From: Agapanthus africanus
Lineage: Eukaryota > Streptophyta > Magnoliopsida > Asparagales > Amaryllidaceae
Length of the DNA: 64,000 nucleotides
Assembly: GCA_030015575.1 (NCBI GenBank)
Contig: CM057347.1
Location: forward strand, 507,535,176-507,599,175
Reading direction: 5' to 3'
Shown here: one piece after another, positions 13,301 through 23,260 of the stretch
Layout: each line of letters opens with the position of its first letter
How positions within the stretch are numbered: position 1 is the first letter of the stretch
Notes under the pieces: model-generated
The model's input: only the letters and a program-made list of their open reading frames with translations
Database searches by the model: none
Told to the model about the DNA's origin: nothing
Translations under genes and position numbers: made by a program

Positions 13301-14281
13301 TGAGGAATCGGGATTTGATTTGTCTTGATGGATTGTGATCCTACCACGATGTCAGGATTCCGTGGAAATGATATATTTCACTCCATACCTCATCTTTATA
13401 TACTTGTGCACTGTTCCATGTATTAGGAGTACCTGTGAGTGTACCTTTCATGAGTGTTGCACATTTACTTTCTCATATCCCCAGTGCATGATTATTGCAT
13501 ACTGTTGTCATATCATTATTGCTTTATATATTGGTAGTACTTGTTAGTGTACTTTCCATTATTTCGCATTCATATGACATGTTATTACTGCAAAAATGTC
13601 ATATCTTAGATTCATGCTGTACGTACATTCTTGCGATTACATGCATATGTTATTTACTATTCACGAGTTGGCAGCTCACCCCCGTTGTGCCACAGTGTTT
13701 GCAGGTGTTTTCCCCAGAGTAGTCGAGGCAGGCTATTCATCCATCATCTTTTGCTACAGATACCGCATCGACTCACAGTGTGCCGATTGCTTAGGTGGGT
13801 TTTGGTGGTTATCTGTATTTTGTGTTGTATATTCGTTATATAATGTACTCTCCATCTACTAGTATGTTGTGACTTAGAGACTTGGTGAGGACGATATTGT
13901 ATATCATTGTGGATTTGTGCCTTTTATACAGTTTCCTTTCTTTTGTCTCTTTTTCTTCGCTACGGCGTCGTATATCTGTTGTGGTGTTGTTTTCCGCCGT
14001 TGGGCGTGGATTTTTGCTCCCGATTGGGATGCTTTACTTTATATTTATGTTGTACCCTTTTTGGGGGCTTGTTTTACAAAAGGGGTGCTGCCTAAATTTT
14101 AAAGAGAAAGTGGACTCTTTTAAAGAATTTGGGTTGTGATTTCAAATGTTTCAAAAACTTTTATTATCTTTTCCGTATTTTTATGGTTTAGATTTCTGGG
14201 TTTTGGCTTTCTTTTACTGCGTTACGTCTGGAGGCGTTGAGTAGTATTAGGGCCGTTACGTGCCAATTTCGGGTCGTGACA
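10397..14281 (+). repeat. 5' LTR of the Tekay-like element
   Basis: It begins TGTAACGTTTTAG and ends GGGTCGTGACA, 3885 bp, and its partner at 17619-21504 differs only by scattered bases. Inside are an AAAAG run (10720-10749), a CT microsatellite (about 10815-10860), and a 34-bp tandem array (12938-13243). Small ORFs at 10752-11016, 13335-13862 and 13882-14139 recur in the other LTR and have no recognisable product. Confidence 0.93.
12938..13243 (+). repeat. Nine 34-bp tandem repeats inside the LTR
   Basis: There are nine consecutive 34-bp units, each starting GTACAT or GTGCAT and containing GATATGTGAGAT, followed by CTTGATGTT-like ends. The units alternate between ATCTACTTG and ATATACCTG variants. 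The same nine units stand at 20161-20466 in the other LTR. Confidence 0.9.
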
Positions 14282-14285
14282 AAGT

Positions 14286-14297
14286 TGGTATCAGAGC
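14286..14297 (+). other. Primer binding site, initiator-Met tRNA
   Basis: TGGTATCAGAGC starts four bases after the LTR end (14281) and matches the complement of the initiator-Met tRNA 3' end. This is the usual primer of plant chromoviruses. Confidence 0.92.
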
Positions 14298-14523
14298 GCG
14301 GTTTTACCTTTCGGAGTGTAGGATGACCTTGGTATGATAGAGTAGGTAACCTAAGCGGAGTAACGTAGTGTGTGTATGTCTGCAGCATACTCACGATGCA
14401 GTATTTCGCCTAAAGTGCCTAAGTACAAATTGTTTGGAATTCCTTCCTTGATGATTCATATCCTTGTGATTCGATTTCCGTGTTCTTATCGAATCCTATC
14501 TCTATTTATAGCCTTGCCGCCGA

Positions 14524-15068
14524 TGACTATGGGGACTCAGAGTGATGCAGCGAGGGCCGAGATCAGAGTTAGCTCGGGTGAGACGAGCACTGACCAGGAT
14601 TGCACTTTTGTTGCACAGGTGCAGACGGATCAGCCTTCGACAGAGCAGCTCGCTAGGCTTGTGGCAGAGATGCAGGACTTGCGCCAGACGATGAGATCAT
14701 TGGTTGATGCCATTCGAGCGCAGCGACAGGAGATTGACACCCCAGTTACTCAATTGTTCCTTGGGATCAGCATGCAGCAGTCTGTCACCTACGTAGCACC
14801 AGTGGATACAGCCCCAGTCGACGAGGCCCGTATTCCAGAAACTTTGAGAGTTCCGGAACAGTGGAGGACTCGTACCGGTGTATCATCCCAGTGGCAGAGG
14901 CCTAGTCGTCGAGACAGATTTCGTGACCGTCGCGAGAGTAGCAGAGGCTTAGGACGTGGACAGTCGTTCAGCTATCATCCCCATGAGGGTCAGCAGCGTT
15001 ATATTGGATGTTATCGATGTGGGAGCCCTCACCACCTCATCAGGGGTTGTTCCTTTGCGCCGTGTTAG
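14524..15068 (+). pseudogene. Gypsy gag remnant with zinc knuckle
   Basis: The open frame from ATG 14524 (it is open from 14370) to the TAG at 15066 encodes an acidic, Gln-rich start and a helical LVAEMQDLRQTMRSLVDAI segment. A basic Arg/Ser-rich stretch follows, then a CCHC zinc knuckle CYRCGSPHHLIRGC. Gag packages element RNA. At about 180 codons it is far shorter than a normal chromovirus Gag, and the capsid core normally found between the N-terminus and the knuckle is missing. An internal deletion is likely. Basic knuckle-like sequence continues in frame after the stop. Confidence 0.75.
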
Positions 15069-15279
15069 GGTAGAGTTCAGAGAGGCCGTGGACGTGGAAG
15101 GTTCACTCAGAGGGGTCAGTCTGGAAGAGGAAGAGTTTTGACAGTTTCGGGTAGAAGGCATACACGGGAGTTTGTTTCTACTCATCGGGACGCACAGGCG
15201 TCCAATGCAGGGTTTTCAGGTATCCTTAATTCACTTGTGCTTTTGATGTATTTGTTGGTTTTTCACTTTGTACCGTAGT

Positions 15280-15534
15280 TGGGACAAGGATCGTGTTAGC
15301 TAGATCAGCCGTTTTGTTGTGTTAACTTCTGTCAGCGATTCTTTTGTTGCGCGACACGTATTTCAGTCGTATGCCAATCGGTGAGGAGATTTTGCCGTCA
15401 TTGGATCCTTCTAGAGATGTTGGATTTGACGTTCTTCTGGGCATGGATTGGTTAGCTACGTGTTAGGCGTCTGTGACTACCGTGAGAAAACAGTCAGGAT
15501 TTGTTTTCCCGGCGAGTCAGTTCTTGTTGTGTAG
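15280..15534 (+). pseudogene. Gypsy protease remnant
   Basis: Broken frames correspond to the C-terminal half of a gypsy aspartic protease. A block reading GLDV/FDVLLGMDWL-like (near 15425-15465) precedes a GFVFP(G)E stretch. The catalytic Asp-Thr-Gly block is not seen and stops interrupt the frame. Confidence 0.6.
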
Positions 15535-16560
15535 GTGGATGGTTGTGCCGCCTCTCACAGCTTGAATTCAGCCTTTTTCGTTAGTCAGCTTTGGAGGAGA
15601 TGTCGTGGATTCTTGGCGTTCATTCGTGATACCAGAGCCACAGTAGATTTGTTGGACCGGTTTTCTATCGTGCGAGAGTTGTCCAACGATGTTCCAGGAG
15701 AGCTAGCGAAACTCAGGGAGCTTAAGGATCAGCTGCAGAGTTGTTTGTTGGGAGGTTTGTGTGTCCGAGTGTTTCGCTTTTGGGAGCTCCAAATTCTGTT
15801 CGTCAAGGTGAAAGACGACAGATTGCGGTTGTGTATTGATAGATCGTTAATTGAACCGGCTTACGGTGCGGTTAGGTATCATTTACCTCGCTTTGATGAT
15901 TTCTTCGATCAGCTCCAGAGTGCGAGACTTTTTCTAAGTTTGTTTGGGATCAGGTCATCATTGTTGCGGGTTCGGAGTGATGGCATTCCGAAGGCTGTTT
16001 TTGTGTGTGCTACGGGCAGTTTGTGTTTTGGTGGTGTCTTTGGACTCGCCAATGCCTTAGCAGCATTCGTTGATATGATGAACCAGATTTCTTCAGGCCG
16101 TTTCTCGACCAGTTGCTGTTGTGTTGTGACGACATTCTGGTCTATACTTTGTGTCTTGAGGAACAGGAGCAGCACTGGAGGATTTGTTTTGCAGACATTG
16201 GGAGAGCCCCAGCTGTTTGCTAGATTCTTGGAGTGTTCCTTCAGGCTTGTTTGTGTTGACTCCTAGGTCTTGTAGTTACGGGAGACGGTTTTGTATGGTT
16301 CCGGGGGAGATCGTGGCCGTACAGTTTAGGCCCAGACTTGTGTGCAGGACGGAGATCCGCAGATTTTGGGCTTAGCAGGTTTTTACCGCTGTTTCGTGCA
16401 GGATTACTAGAGTATTGTTGCACCGTTGACTGGACAGAACTGAAAGGAGGTTCTTTTCTTTGGACTGAGGCATGTGTACGGAGTTTTCGGCAGTTGGAGA
16501 TTCGGTTAGCAACTGCATCAGTTCTTTGCTTTGGTTCGGGCGACTTTGTGGTTTAATTGT
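15535..16560 (+). pseudogene. Gypsy reverse transcriptase/RNase H remnant
   Basis: An unbroken but highly diverged frame (15535-16266) follows the order of a gypsy RT: LRELKDQLQ, ILFVKVKDDRLRLCID, LPRFDDFFDQLQ, a GIPKA block, a degraded FGLANALAAFVDMMN block, then LLCVL-type debris. The catalytic IDD block is lost (CCCVVTTFWSIL in its place). From 16371 a GLAGFYR-like block and RNase H start follow in other frames. The long frame with lost motifs is consistent with decay by point mutation. Confidence 0.78.
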
Positions 16561-17606
16561 AATGTTTTTCGAGAGTGGCTCAATTGTGTGTGGTTGTGAC
16601 ACTGCCCGCCGACGCTCGTTCGTTTGAGATACTTGAGTATACTCGGCTGGGTAATGATTCGGAGTCCTTGATTGTGACTAGGGTGTGCTAAGTTAGGAAT
16701 GCGTTTGTGTACCTGATGCTATCGGGTAGAGACATGAAATCCTAGAGCAAGCACATCAGTCAACTCTCTACGTTCATTCAAGTTCCGCCAACATTGACGT
16801 GACTTGTGAAATAGTTACGGGTGGACAGGAATGTGAAGAGAAATTTCAGGTTTCGTTTCAAGGTGTTTGTCTTGTTGTGCGTATGTGTTAATTGTTTGCG
16901 GCAGTTGGGATCGTCACTCGCCATTGTTAGGATACTTCTTTGATAACTGTTATCAGGAGACTTTCCAATTGGCAACCTTTAGGTTTAGTTAGGTCGTGTC
17001 GATCACCAGTCTGTTTTCTGACTCTGCGTAGTAGGATTTTGGACCTCAGCTGGTCTAGAGACTTCAGAAATGATCCAGTTGGTTCAGGTCAGGATGAGTA
17101 ACCCAGTGCAGACAGAGGTCTTATGCCGACCGTGTTGGTCGCAGACTTGAGTTCGCAGTGGAAGATCATGTATTCCTACGGACTTTCCGATGAATGACAT
17201 GTTGAGTTTTGGGAAGGTTATCCCAGGATTATAGGTCCTTTCGAGATCCTTTAAGCGAGTTTTTTTTTCGTTGCCTTTAAATTGGCACGTCCGCCCAGAT
17301 TATCGATTATTCACCATGTTTCCATTGTGTTGATACTTTGCAATTACCTTCATGACATTCTTACATGACTTAACATAGACCATTAGTTGGACTCGATCTT
17401 TTCGTTCACCAGCAGCCATGTGTGTTAGTGGCTCGGCAGGTGGAGAAACTTCGGTCAAGGGTCTTGCCATCTGTGGAGAGTTTTCTTGGACGTAGCCGTA
17501 TAGTGAGGTGATCACTTGGGAAGCTGCGAGCGAGAATTGGGAGTTTTGTACTCTTCTCTTTGAAGGTATGCTTGGTGAAAATTTTAAATTCGGGGACGAA
17601 TTTTTA
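16561..17606 (+). pseudogene. Gypsy integrase C-terminus and chromodomain debris
   Basis: Most of this kilobase has no readable frame. Two late blocks survive. One is RIIGPFEIL near 17223-17250, the integrase GPY/F-type block. The other is a stretch ARQVEKLRSRVLPSVESF near 17433-17490, which resembles the Tekay-type chromodomain region (DRQVKRLR...IPLVKVLW). It ends with FGDEFL just before the polypurine tract, as in Tekay/Del elements. The integrase catalytic triad was not found. Confidence 0.62.
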
Positions 17607-17618
17607 TAGTGGGGAGAT
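17607..17618 (+). other. Polypurine tract of the Tekay-like element
   Basis: TAGTGGGGAGAT directly precedes the 3' LTR start TGTAACG. The GACGAATTTTTATAGTGGGGAGA context is characteristic of plant chromovirus 3' ends. Confidence 0.8.
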
Positions 17619-20600
17619 TGTAACGTTTTAGAAATCGTTTTGTGAATGTTTCTGTTTTTGGGTGAAATTTGTCGGTATTTTCTGTTTTATACCGACTGTG
17701 ATCAATCGGCCATATAGACTTACCAGCACCTAGTTTGGCTAAAATAAAGCTAGTGCGCAAACATTGGGAGTATATGGGACGTTTTGGTCCAATTTGAATT
17801 TTTCCTAATTTTAATGTTATTTTAATGCGGTATTCACATTTTGGGAAATCTTCTCTTTATGATCTTTTCTTCTCTTATTCTTGTGTAAACCTAACCACAT
17901 AATATCTAGTTCATTGTGTGGACTAGGATTATTGGTTTAAACTTGAAAAGAAAAGAAAAGAAAAGAAAAAGAGATGCATGCATGTGAATTATTGTGTGTG
18001 AATGCATTAAATGCTTGGAAATTGCTTGGAAATTCCCTTCTCTCTCTCTCTCTCTCCCCTTGGCCGAGCTCCCTCTCTCTCTACTGCCCTTATCCATTTC
18101 TCTATCTCTTTTCCTCTCAAATCCTTCACAAATCCTTCAATTCTCATTCAAAGTTCATGGAAAATCTCATTTTCTTCTTGTTTTGCCTCTTGATTGCTTT
18201 GGAGTGCATAAAGCTTGGATTCTTGTGTTCTTCTAGCTAGGTATTGATCCTTATCTCTTCTTTAGTTAGTTTTTGTGCTTTGTATTTAATTAGATTCAGT
18301 TTAGAATGTTTAAGTTAAGTTTGTTGCGGAATATCGTATTTTTGTGTCGGTTTGTGGTATCTAGGATCTGCTGTGACCCGGAATTGTTACTGAAAAATTA
18401 AACAAAATTTTAGTGAAGTACCTGTGACCCTGGAGCACCACCTAAGAGACGACACCCAGGCCACCGGCCAAGGCCGGCGACAGCAAGAGGGCGAACCGGC
18501 GACGCCAACTCCTCTGAGGAGTTAGGGTTTGGTCTTTTTAGGGTAGGTGTCTGCAGTGGTTTGGGTTTTGTTGGTATTGTTTGTTTGTTTAGTTTTCACA
18601 GTAGGCAAAATCTGGGATCACTTATGTAGTTTCTAGTGTTTTGTGTCCACGCGATACGTGTTACGACACGGGTCGTGCAGTTTGTGTGGTTGTGCTCTTA
18701 AGTTGTTTCGTCGTGTCGCTACGCACGTTAGCCACAATACGAACACTTAAGAGGTTGTTATGTGTAGTTGATTCGTGTTTTAGACTTATTATTAATATAT
18801 ATATGTTTGTTGTTTTAATATTGCAGGTTCGCAGGCGGAGACTACGGACACCGCCACAGGGGGATACAGGTGGTAGACTTCATCTAGCTTGGAGTGTGGG
18901 TGAGTAGATTTAACATCTACAGAGAAATCGCCCGCATGGCGTCATGCGTCTGGGCTAGAAATATTTACATTTGTCGCATATTCTATGTCATGTTTAGAAT
19001 TGCGCATTTACCCTATTAGTTAGATTGTAGTGTGCCTGGACTAGTAGTAGTAGGACACTGCACATATTATTGATGATTTATGTTGCACGAGCACTGTTTG
19101 TATGCTACACACACCGTCAATAATTACCATGTCACACACATAACCACTTATAGATGTTATATTGCTTGGTTAGGGACATTGTGGCATTGATTCATATCTC
19201 TTATCACATTGACATACAATTATCTGTTTACCTATAGGGTATTGTACCATTAGTGTTAGGTACATACACACCTAAGGACATAGCTACAGGTGTACTTTGC
19301 ATTTCATACTTTACTTATACCTGATAGGTATATCACTTCATCATATAGGTAGATACCTATATTTCTGCTATACCATTCATATGTTCATTTATATCTGGTG
19401 ATAGCTATGCTTTTCCTTTATACGCTTTCATTACAGTTTATATGTTGCGTATACTTTATTCATGGATTATCGCATTGTTATATGGATTTTTCATGATGTT
19501 TTCTGGATTTGGGGACCGTGGTTGTTCATGAAATTATGCATACATTGAAAAACCCGGTTTCCTTGATATGATATTTTAGCAGCCACCATGAGATTTGTCG
19601 TTTACGATGTGTATACCCTACACGAGGAAAGGAGGGATCCGTGTACGGGTACATGGTGGGGCCCGGTGGGGCCCTGAAGCAAGAACGTTGTCGCAGTGTG
19701 AGTCGACATCGCGGTGCTAGGCGATGAGGCTTAGGGGAACCATACTTTCCGGTGACAGGACCAATAACTCATCGGCTATCGAGTGGATACCGACGGGAGT
19801 CATGTGCGTATGGATACGTCGAGAGGCGAGGGTCAGAGCTAGGCACTCGAGCTTTCGGGATAGCGTATGATACGTACTTATCAGGGGGCCAGTCATGGAG
19901 ACAGCACCTGATGGATCAGTATTTCTGTGTCGATGCTTGACACATTGGTTTCATGATATTTCTAATTACTCATTTGTATATATAACAGGGGATTGAGCCG
20001 CTGTTATATATACCCTTACACCAATATTAGTGGAATGGGACGCTAATATATGTGTATTGACCTCATCATATTTATTTATGACATTATATTAGGATGTTAG
20101 AATTGTGCTGAAGATTTGATTCAGGATATAAGAGATTCATTGGGATTGGATACTGATAATGTACATACGAGATATGTGAGATCCACTTGCTGTTGTACAT
20201 TCGAGATATGTGAGATCCACTTGATGTTGTACATTTGATATATGTGAGATATACCTGATATTGTATATACTAGATATGTGAGATCTACTTGATGATGTAC
20301 ATTCGATTTATATGAGATCTACTTGATGTTGTACATTCGATATATGTGAGATATACCTGATATTGTACATACGAGATATGTGAGATCTACTTGATATTGT
20401 ACATTCGATATATGTGAGATATACTTGATGTTGTACATTTGGGATATACGAGATATACTTAATATTGTGAAATTGAGGTGATGCAATACTTAGATGATAT
20501 GAAAGCCAATTTAGGGGCTGATTTGAGGAATTGGGATTTGATTTGTCTTGATGGATTGTGATCCTACCACGATATCAGGATTCCGTGGAAATGACATATT

Positions 20601-21504
20601 TCACTCCATATCTCATCTTTATATACTTGTGCACTGTTCCATGTATTAGGAGTACCTGTGAGTGTGCCTTTCATGAGTGTTGCACATTTACTTTCTCATA
20701 TCCCCAGTGCATGATTATTGCATACTGTTGTCATATCATTATTGCTTTATATATTGGTAGTACTTGTTAGTGTACTTTCCATTATTTCGCATTCATATGA
20801 CATGTTATTACTGCAAAAATGTCATATCTTAGATTCATGCTGTACGTACATTCTTGCGATTACCTGCATATGTTATTTACTATTCAAGAGTTGGCAACTC
20901 ACCCCCGTTGTGCCACAGTGTTTGCAGGTGTTTTCTCCTGAGTAGTCGAGGCAGGCTATTCATCCATCATCTTTTGCTACAGATACCGCATCGACTCACA
21001 GTGTGCCGGTTGAATAGGTGGGTTTTGGTGGTTATCTGTATTTTGTGTTGTATATTCGTTGTATATTGTACTCTCCATCTACTAGTATGTTGTGACTTAG
21101 AGACTTGGTGAGGACGATATTGTATATTATTGTGGATTTGTGCCTTTTATACAGTTTCCTTTCTTTTGTCTCTTTTTCTTCGCTACGGCGTCGTATATCT
21201 GTTGTGGTGTTGTTTTCCGCCGTTGGGCGTGGATTTTTGCTCCCGATTGGGATGCTTTACTTTATATTTATGTTGTACCCTTTTTGGGGGCTTCTTTTAC
21301 AAAGGGGGTGTTGCCAAAATTTTAAAGAGAAAGTGGACTCTTTTAAAGAATTTGGGTTGTGATTTCAAATGTTTCAAAAACTTTTATTATCTTTTCCGTA
21401 TTTTTATGGTTTAGATTTCTGGGTTTTGGCTTTCTTTTACTGCGTTACGTCTGGAGTCATTGCATAGTATTAGGGCCGTCACGTGCCAATTTCGGGTCGT
21501 GACA
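17619..21504 (+). repeat. 3' LTR of the Tekay-like element
   Basis: This 3886-bp near-identical copy of 10397-14281 runs TGTAACGTTTTAG...GTCGTGACA. It has the same AAAAG run, CT microsatellite (two bases longer) and nine 34-bp repeats (20161-20466). Confidence 0.93.
20161..20466 (+). repeat. Nine 34-bp tandem repeats, second LTR
   Basis: This is the same array as 12938-13243, with identical unit number and only single-base differences. The array predates or was copied with the element rather than expanding after insertion. Confidence 0.9.
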
Positions 21505-21509
21505 CTAGT
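21505..21509. other. Target site duplication CTAGT, right copy
   Basis: Matches 10392-10396 exactly and marks the end of the Tekay-like insertion. Confidence 0.93.
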
Positions 21510-21814
21510 CTACTCTGGTATATCGATACCCCGTCTCGATATTCCCACGACTAGGGACCTTAAAGGATGTACTTATGGACTACCATGTCCCCACTAGTAT
21601 GATCCGCATCATAATCCCGGTAGTCAAGTACACATCCTAAGGGCTTCACCAACATGTAACAAAGAGACAATCAGTGTACACGTTAAGGTAAAGAGCAACC
21701 AGATAGCATACTATCATGTCGAGCAAGAAAGTCCTCCCTATATATGTCCAAGCATCCACTACAATATACATCCTATGTATAGTAATGGCCTCTAGGGCAT
21801 ACATATAACTAACA
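21510..21814 (-). repeat. Copia 5' LTR, remaining 305 bp
   Basis: This continues the LTR interrupted at 10396 and ends CTAACA as does the copy at 2560. In the element's own sense (minus strand) it is the beginning of the 5' LTR, so the nested insertion separates the U3 start from the rest. Confidence 0.92.
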
Positions 21815-22236
21815 TATCAGGCAATGGAATCTCTGTATATCCAGCTAAAGTATCAGCAGTAAGCGAATGGCTGACACCGAAGTCAGTGAAGGACATTCGA
21901 AGTTTCTTAGGTTTAGCAGGATATTACAGAAGGTTCATTGAAGGATTTTCGAAGATTGCAACGCCCTTGACCAAGCTTACACGTAAAGATGAAGAATTTG
22001 TGTGGTCAGAAATATGCGAACGAGCTTTCGTAGAACTCAAGTCAAGATTGACATCAGCACCTATTCTCGTTATACCGGACCAATCTGGAGGTTTTGAAGT
22101 GCATTACGATGCATCCGGTAAGGGATTAGGATGTGTTATACATCAGCACGGTAAAGTTGTAGCTTATATTTCAAGACAGCTGAAAATTCATGAGCGCAAC
22201 TATCCGATGCATGATTTGGAATTGGCGACTGATTGA
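21815..22236 (+). pseudogene. Ty3/gypsy RT end and RNase H start, right part
   Basis: After the TATCA repeat (21815-21819) the gypsy frame of 1-353 resumes: a GISVYPAK block, then [22 protein letters not shown], a [14 protein letters not shown] block and the RNase H start [15 protein letters not shown]...VAYISRQLK. It ends at HDLELATD followed by TGA (22234-22236); the rest of RNase H and integrase are absent. These 116 codons are well preserved, unlike the left part with its early stops. Confidence 0.9.
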
Positions 22237-22484
22237 TGTAGAGATTTCTGTGCATTTTAAATTTAAGAATACCGCAATCAAGACGATGTCCCTTGGTAGC
22301 TAGCCGGTTGAGTACGGGTCGATCCACAGAGAGAAGGAATCCTTTTCTGGCACGCCCGGTGGGACCAATCTCTCCTCCCATATTTCGGGTTAAACGTTCA
22401 TGCGAACTCAATCAATATACATACCTATATTTATACTGAAATAATACTCTTTCATGCAGGTTTTCAAGCAATCATTTTTCGACA
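22237..22484 (+). other. Unclassified retroelement leader sequence
   Basis: There is no coding sequence here. It joins the gypsy RNase H fragment to the gag start. A block CTGGCACGCCCGGTGGGACC (22346-22365) resembles the start of internal regions just after LTRs in plant gypsy elements. It might be a worn primer site, but I cannot assign a tRNA. A TTTCATGCAG (22450-22459) upstream of the gag ATG looks like a 3' splice site. Confidence 0.4.
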
Positions 22485-23255
22485 ATGGCTCCAAAGATGA
22501 ACTCGGCTCTCAGCACGGCTCCCGTTTCCTACACGATGAAGATAGACTCTAGGACGGTCCTTCTGGCCAGTCTCGGGTAACAGTGGGAGGAGCCGCTGCT
22601 ACAGTTCGGCTCTATTCTATTCGTGCCGGCTAACGCCATCCCTGCACCTCAAGCTCCGGTAACAGACAAGCCGGTCTCGAAAGGCAAGAGGCCAAATGTG
22701 GTGGTCTCAAAGGCGCCCCAACTCAAACGCAAGTCGATGTTTGAACGACTCTCCTTAGCCCTAGCTGGGGGTAAGGCCATCAACACCAACAAAGCAACAA
22801 GCCCTCTCGAGCGAGCTCCGGCAGTGCCCTTAACAACTGCTCGATCGGGTGTCTTCTCTAAGCTCCCTGCTAATCGACTCACGGTGGCTTCCCAGGAAAT
22901 GGATGCCCGCCAAGCCCTTAAAATTGAGAAGCTAAGGCAGAAAAGGCTCAGGTATAGAGCTAACAAAAAGGCTAGGGCTCCTACTAAGCTGAACCTCATG
23001 AGGTTCAAGGAACAGGGTTACCCTGTCAAAGATGAGGAAATGGCTGGATATGTGGTCCACACTGTCTACATGGTGGGCACGCGCAGCAAGAGTAAGGACG
23101 GGGCCACCATATCTCAAATCCAATCTGGCTTGAATGTGGTTGCCGCTTCCCAAGAACAGCCGCCTCCGCTGGGTAATGAAAACCCCCTCGATGAGGATGA
23201 TAGGCGGAAAGACCCTTCGGTCCATAAGGAGTCGGGCTCGGAAAGCGAAGACGAG

Positions 23256-23260
23256 CCAAC
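23256..23260. other. Target site duplication CCAAC (imperfect)
   Basis: CCAAC before the solo LTR pairs with CTAAC at 26498-26502, with one mismatch. The gag frame reads on correctly when one copy and the LTR are ignored, which supports the boundary. Confidence 0.75.

Larger units (their letters stand above)
10397..21504 (+). mobile_element. Tekay-like Ty3/gypsy element with ~3.9-kb LTRs
   Basis: This complete structural element is 11.1 kb: LTR 10397-14281, primer site 14286, degenerate gag-pol, polypurine tract, LTR 17619-21504, with CTAGT on both sides. The LTRs make up 70% of its length. The interior is only 3.3 kb and lacks long intact frames, so movement would have needed proteins from a relative. 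The near identity of the two LTRs contrasts with the decayed interior: the element was probably already defective when it inserted. It sits inside the copia 5' LTR and is therefore the youngest layer here. Confidence 0.93.
354..21814 (-). mobile_element. Ty1/copia LTR retrotransposon, itself interrupted
   Basis: The element lies on the minus strand. Its 3' LTR is 354-2560, the decayed interior is 2561-8489, and the 5' LTR is 8490-10396 plus 21510-21814. Flanking TATCA repeats, a polypurine tract next to the 3' LTR and an initiator-Met tRNA primer site next to the 5' LTR fix both ends and the orientation. Without the inner insertion it is about 10.3 kb. The two LTRs are nearly identical by eye and the nested element adds 11.1 kb. 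The pol order (PR, IN, RT, RNase H on the minus strand) is that of Ty1/copia. Confidence 0.93.

Noticed and set aside
14370-14523. Earlier start for the gypsy gag frame
   Set aside because: The frame is open from 14370, but the hydrophobic peptide it would add is unlike a Gag N-terminus and lies in the leader. ATG 14524 begins the Gag-like composition.
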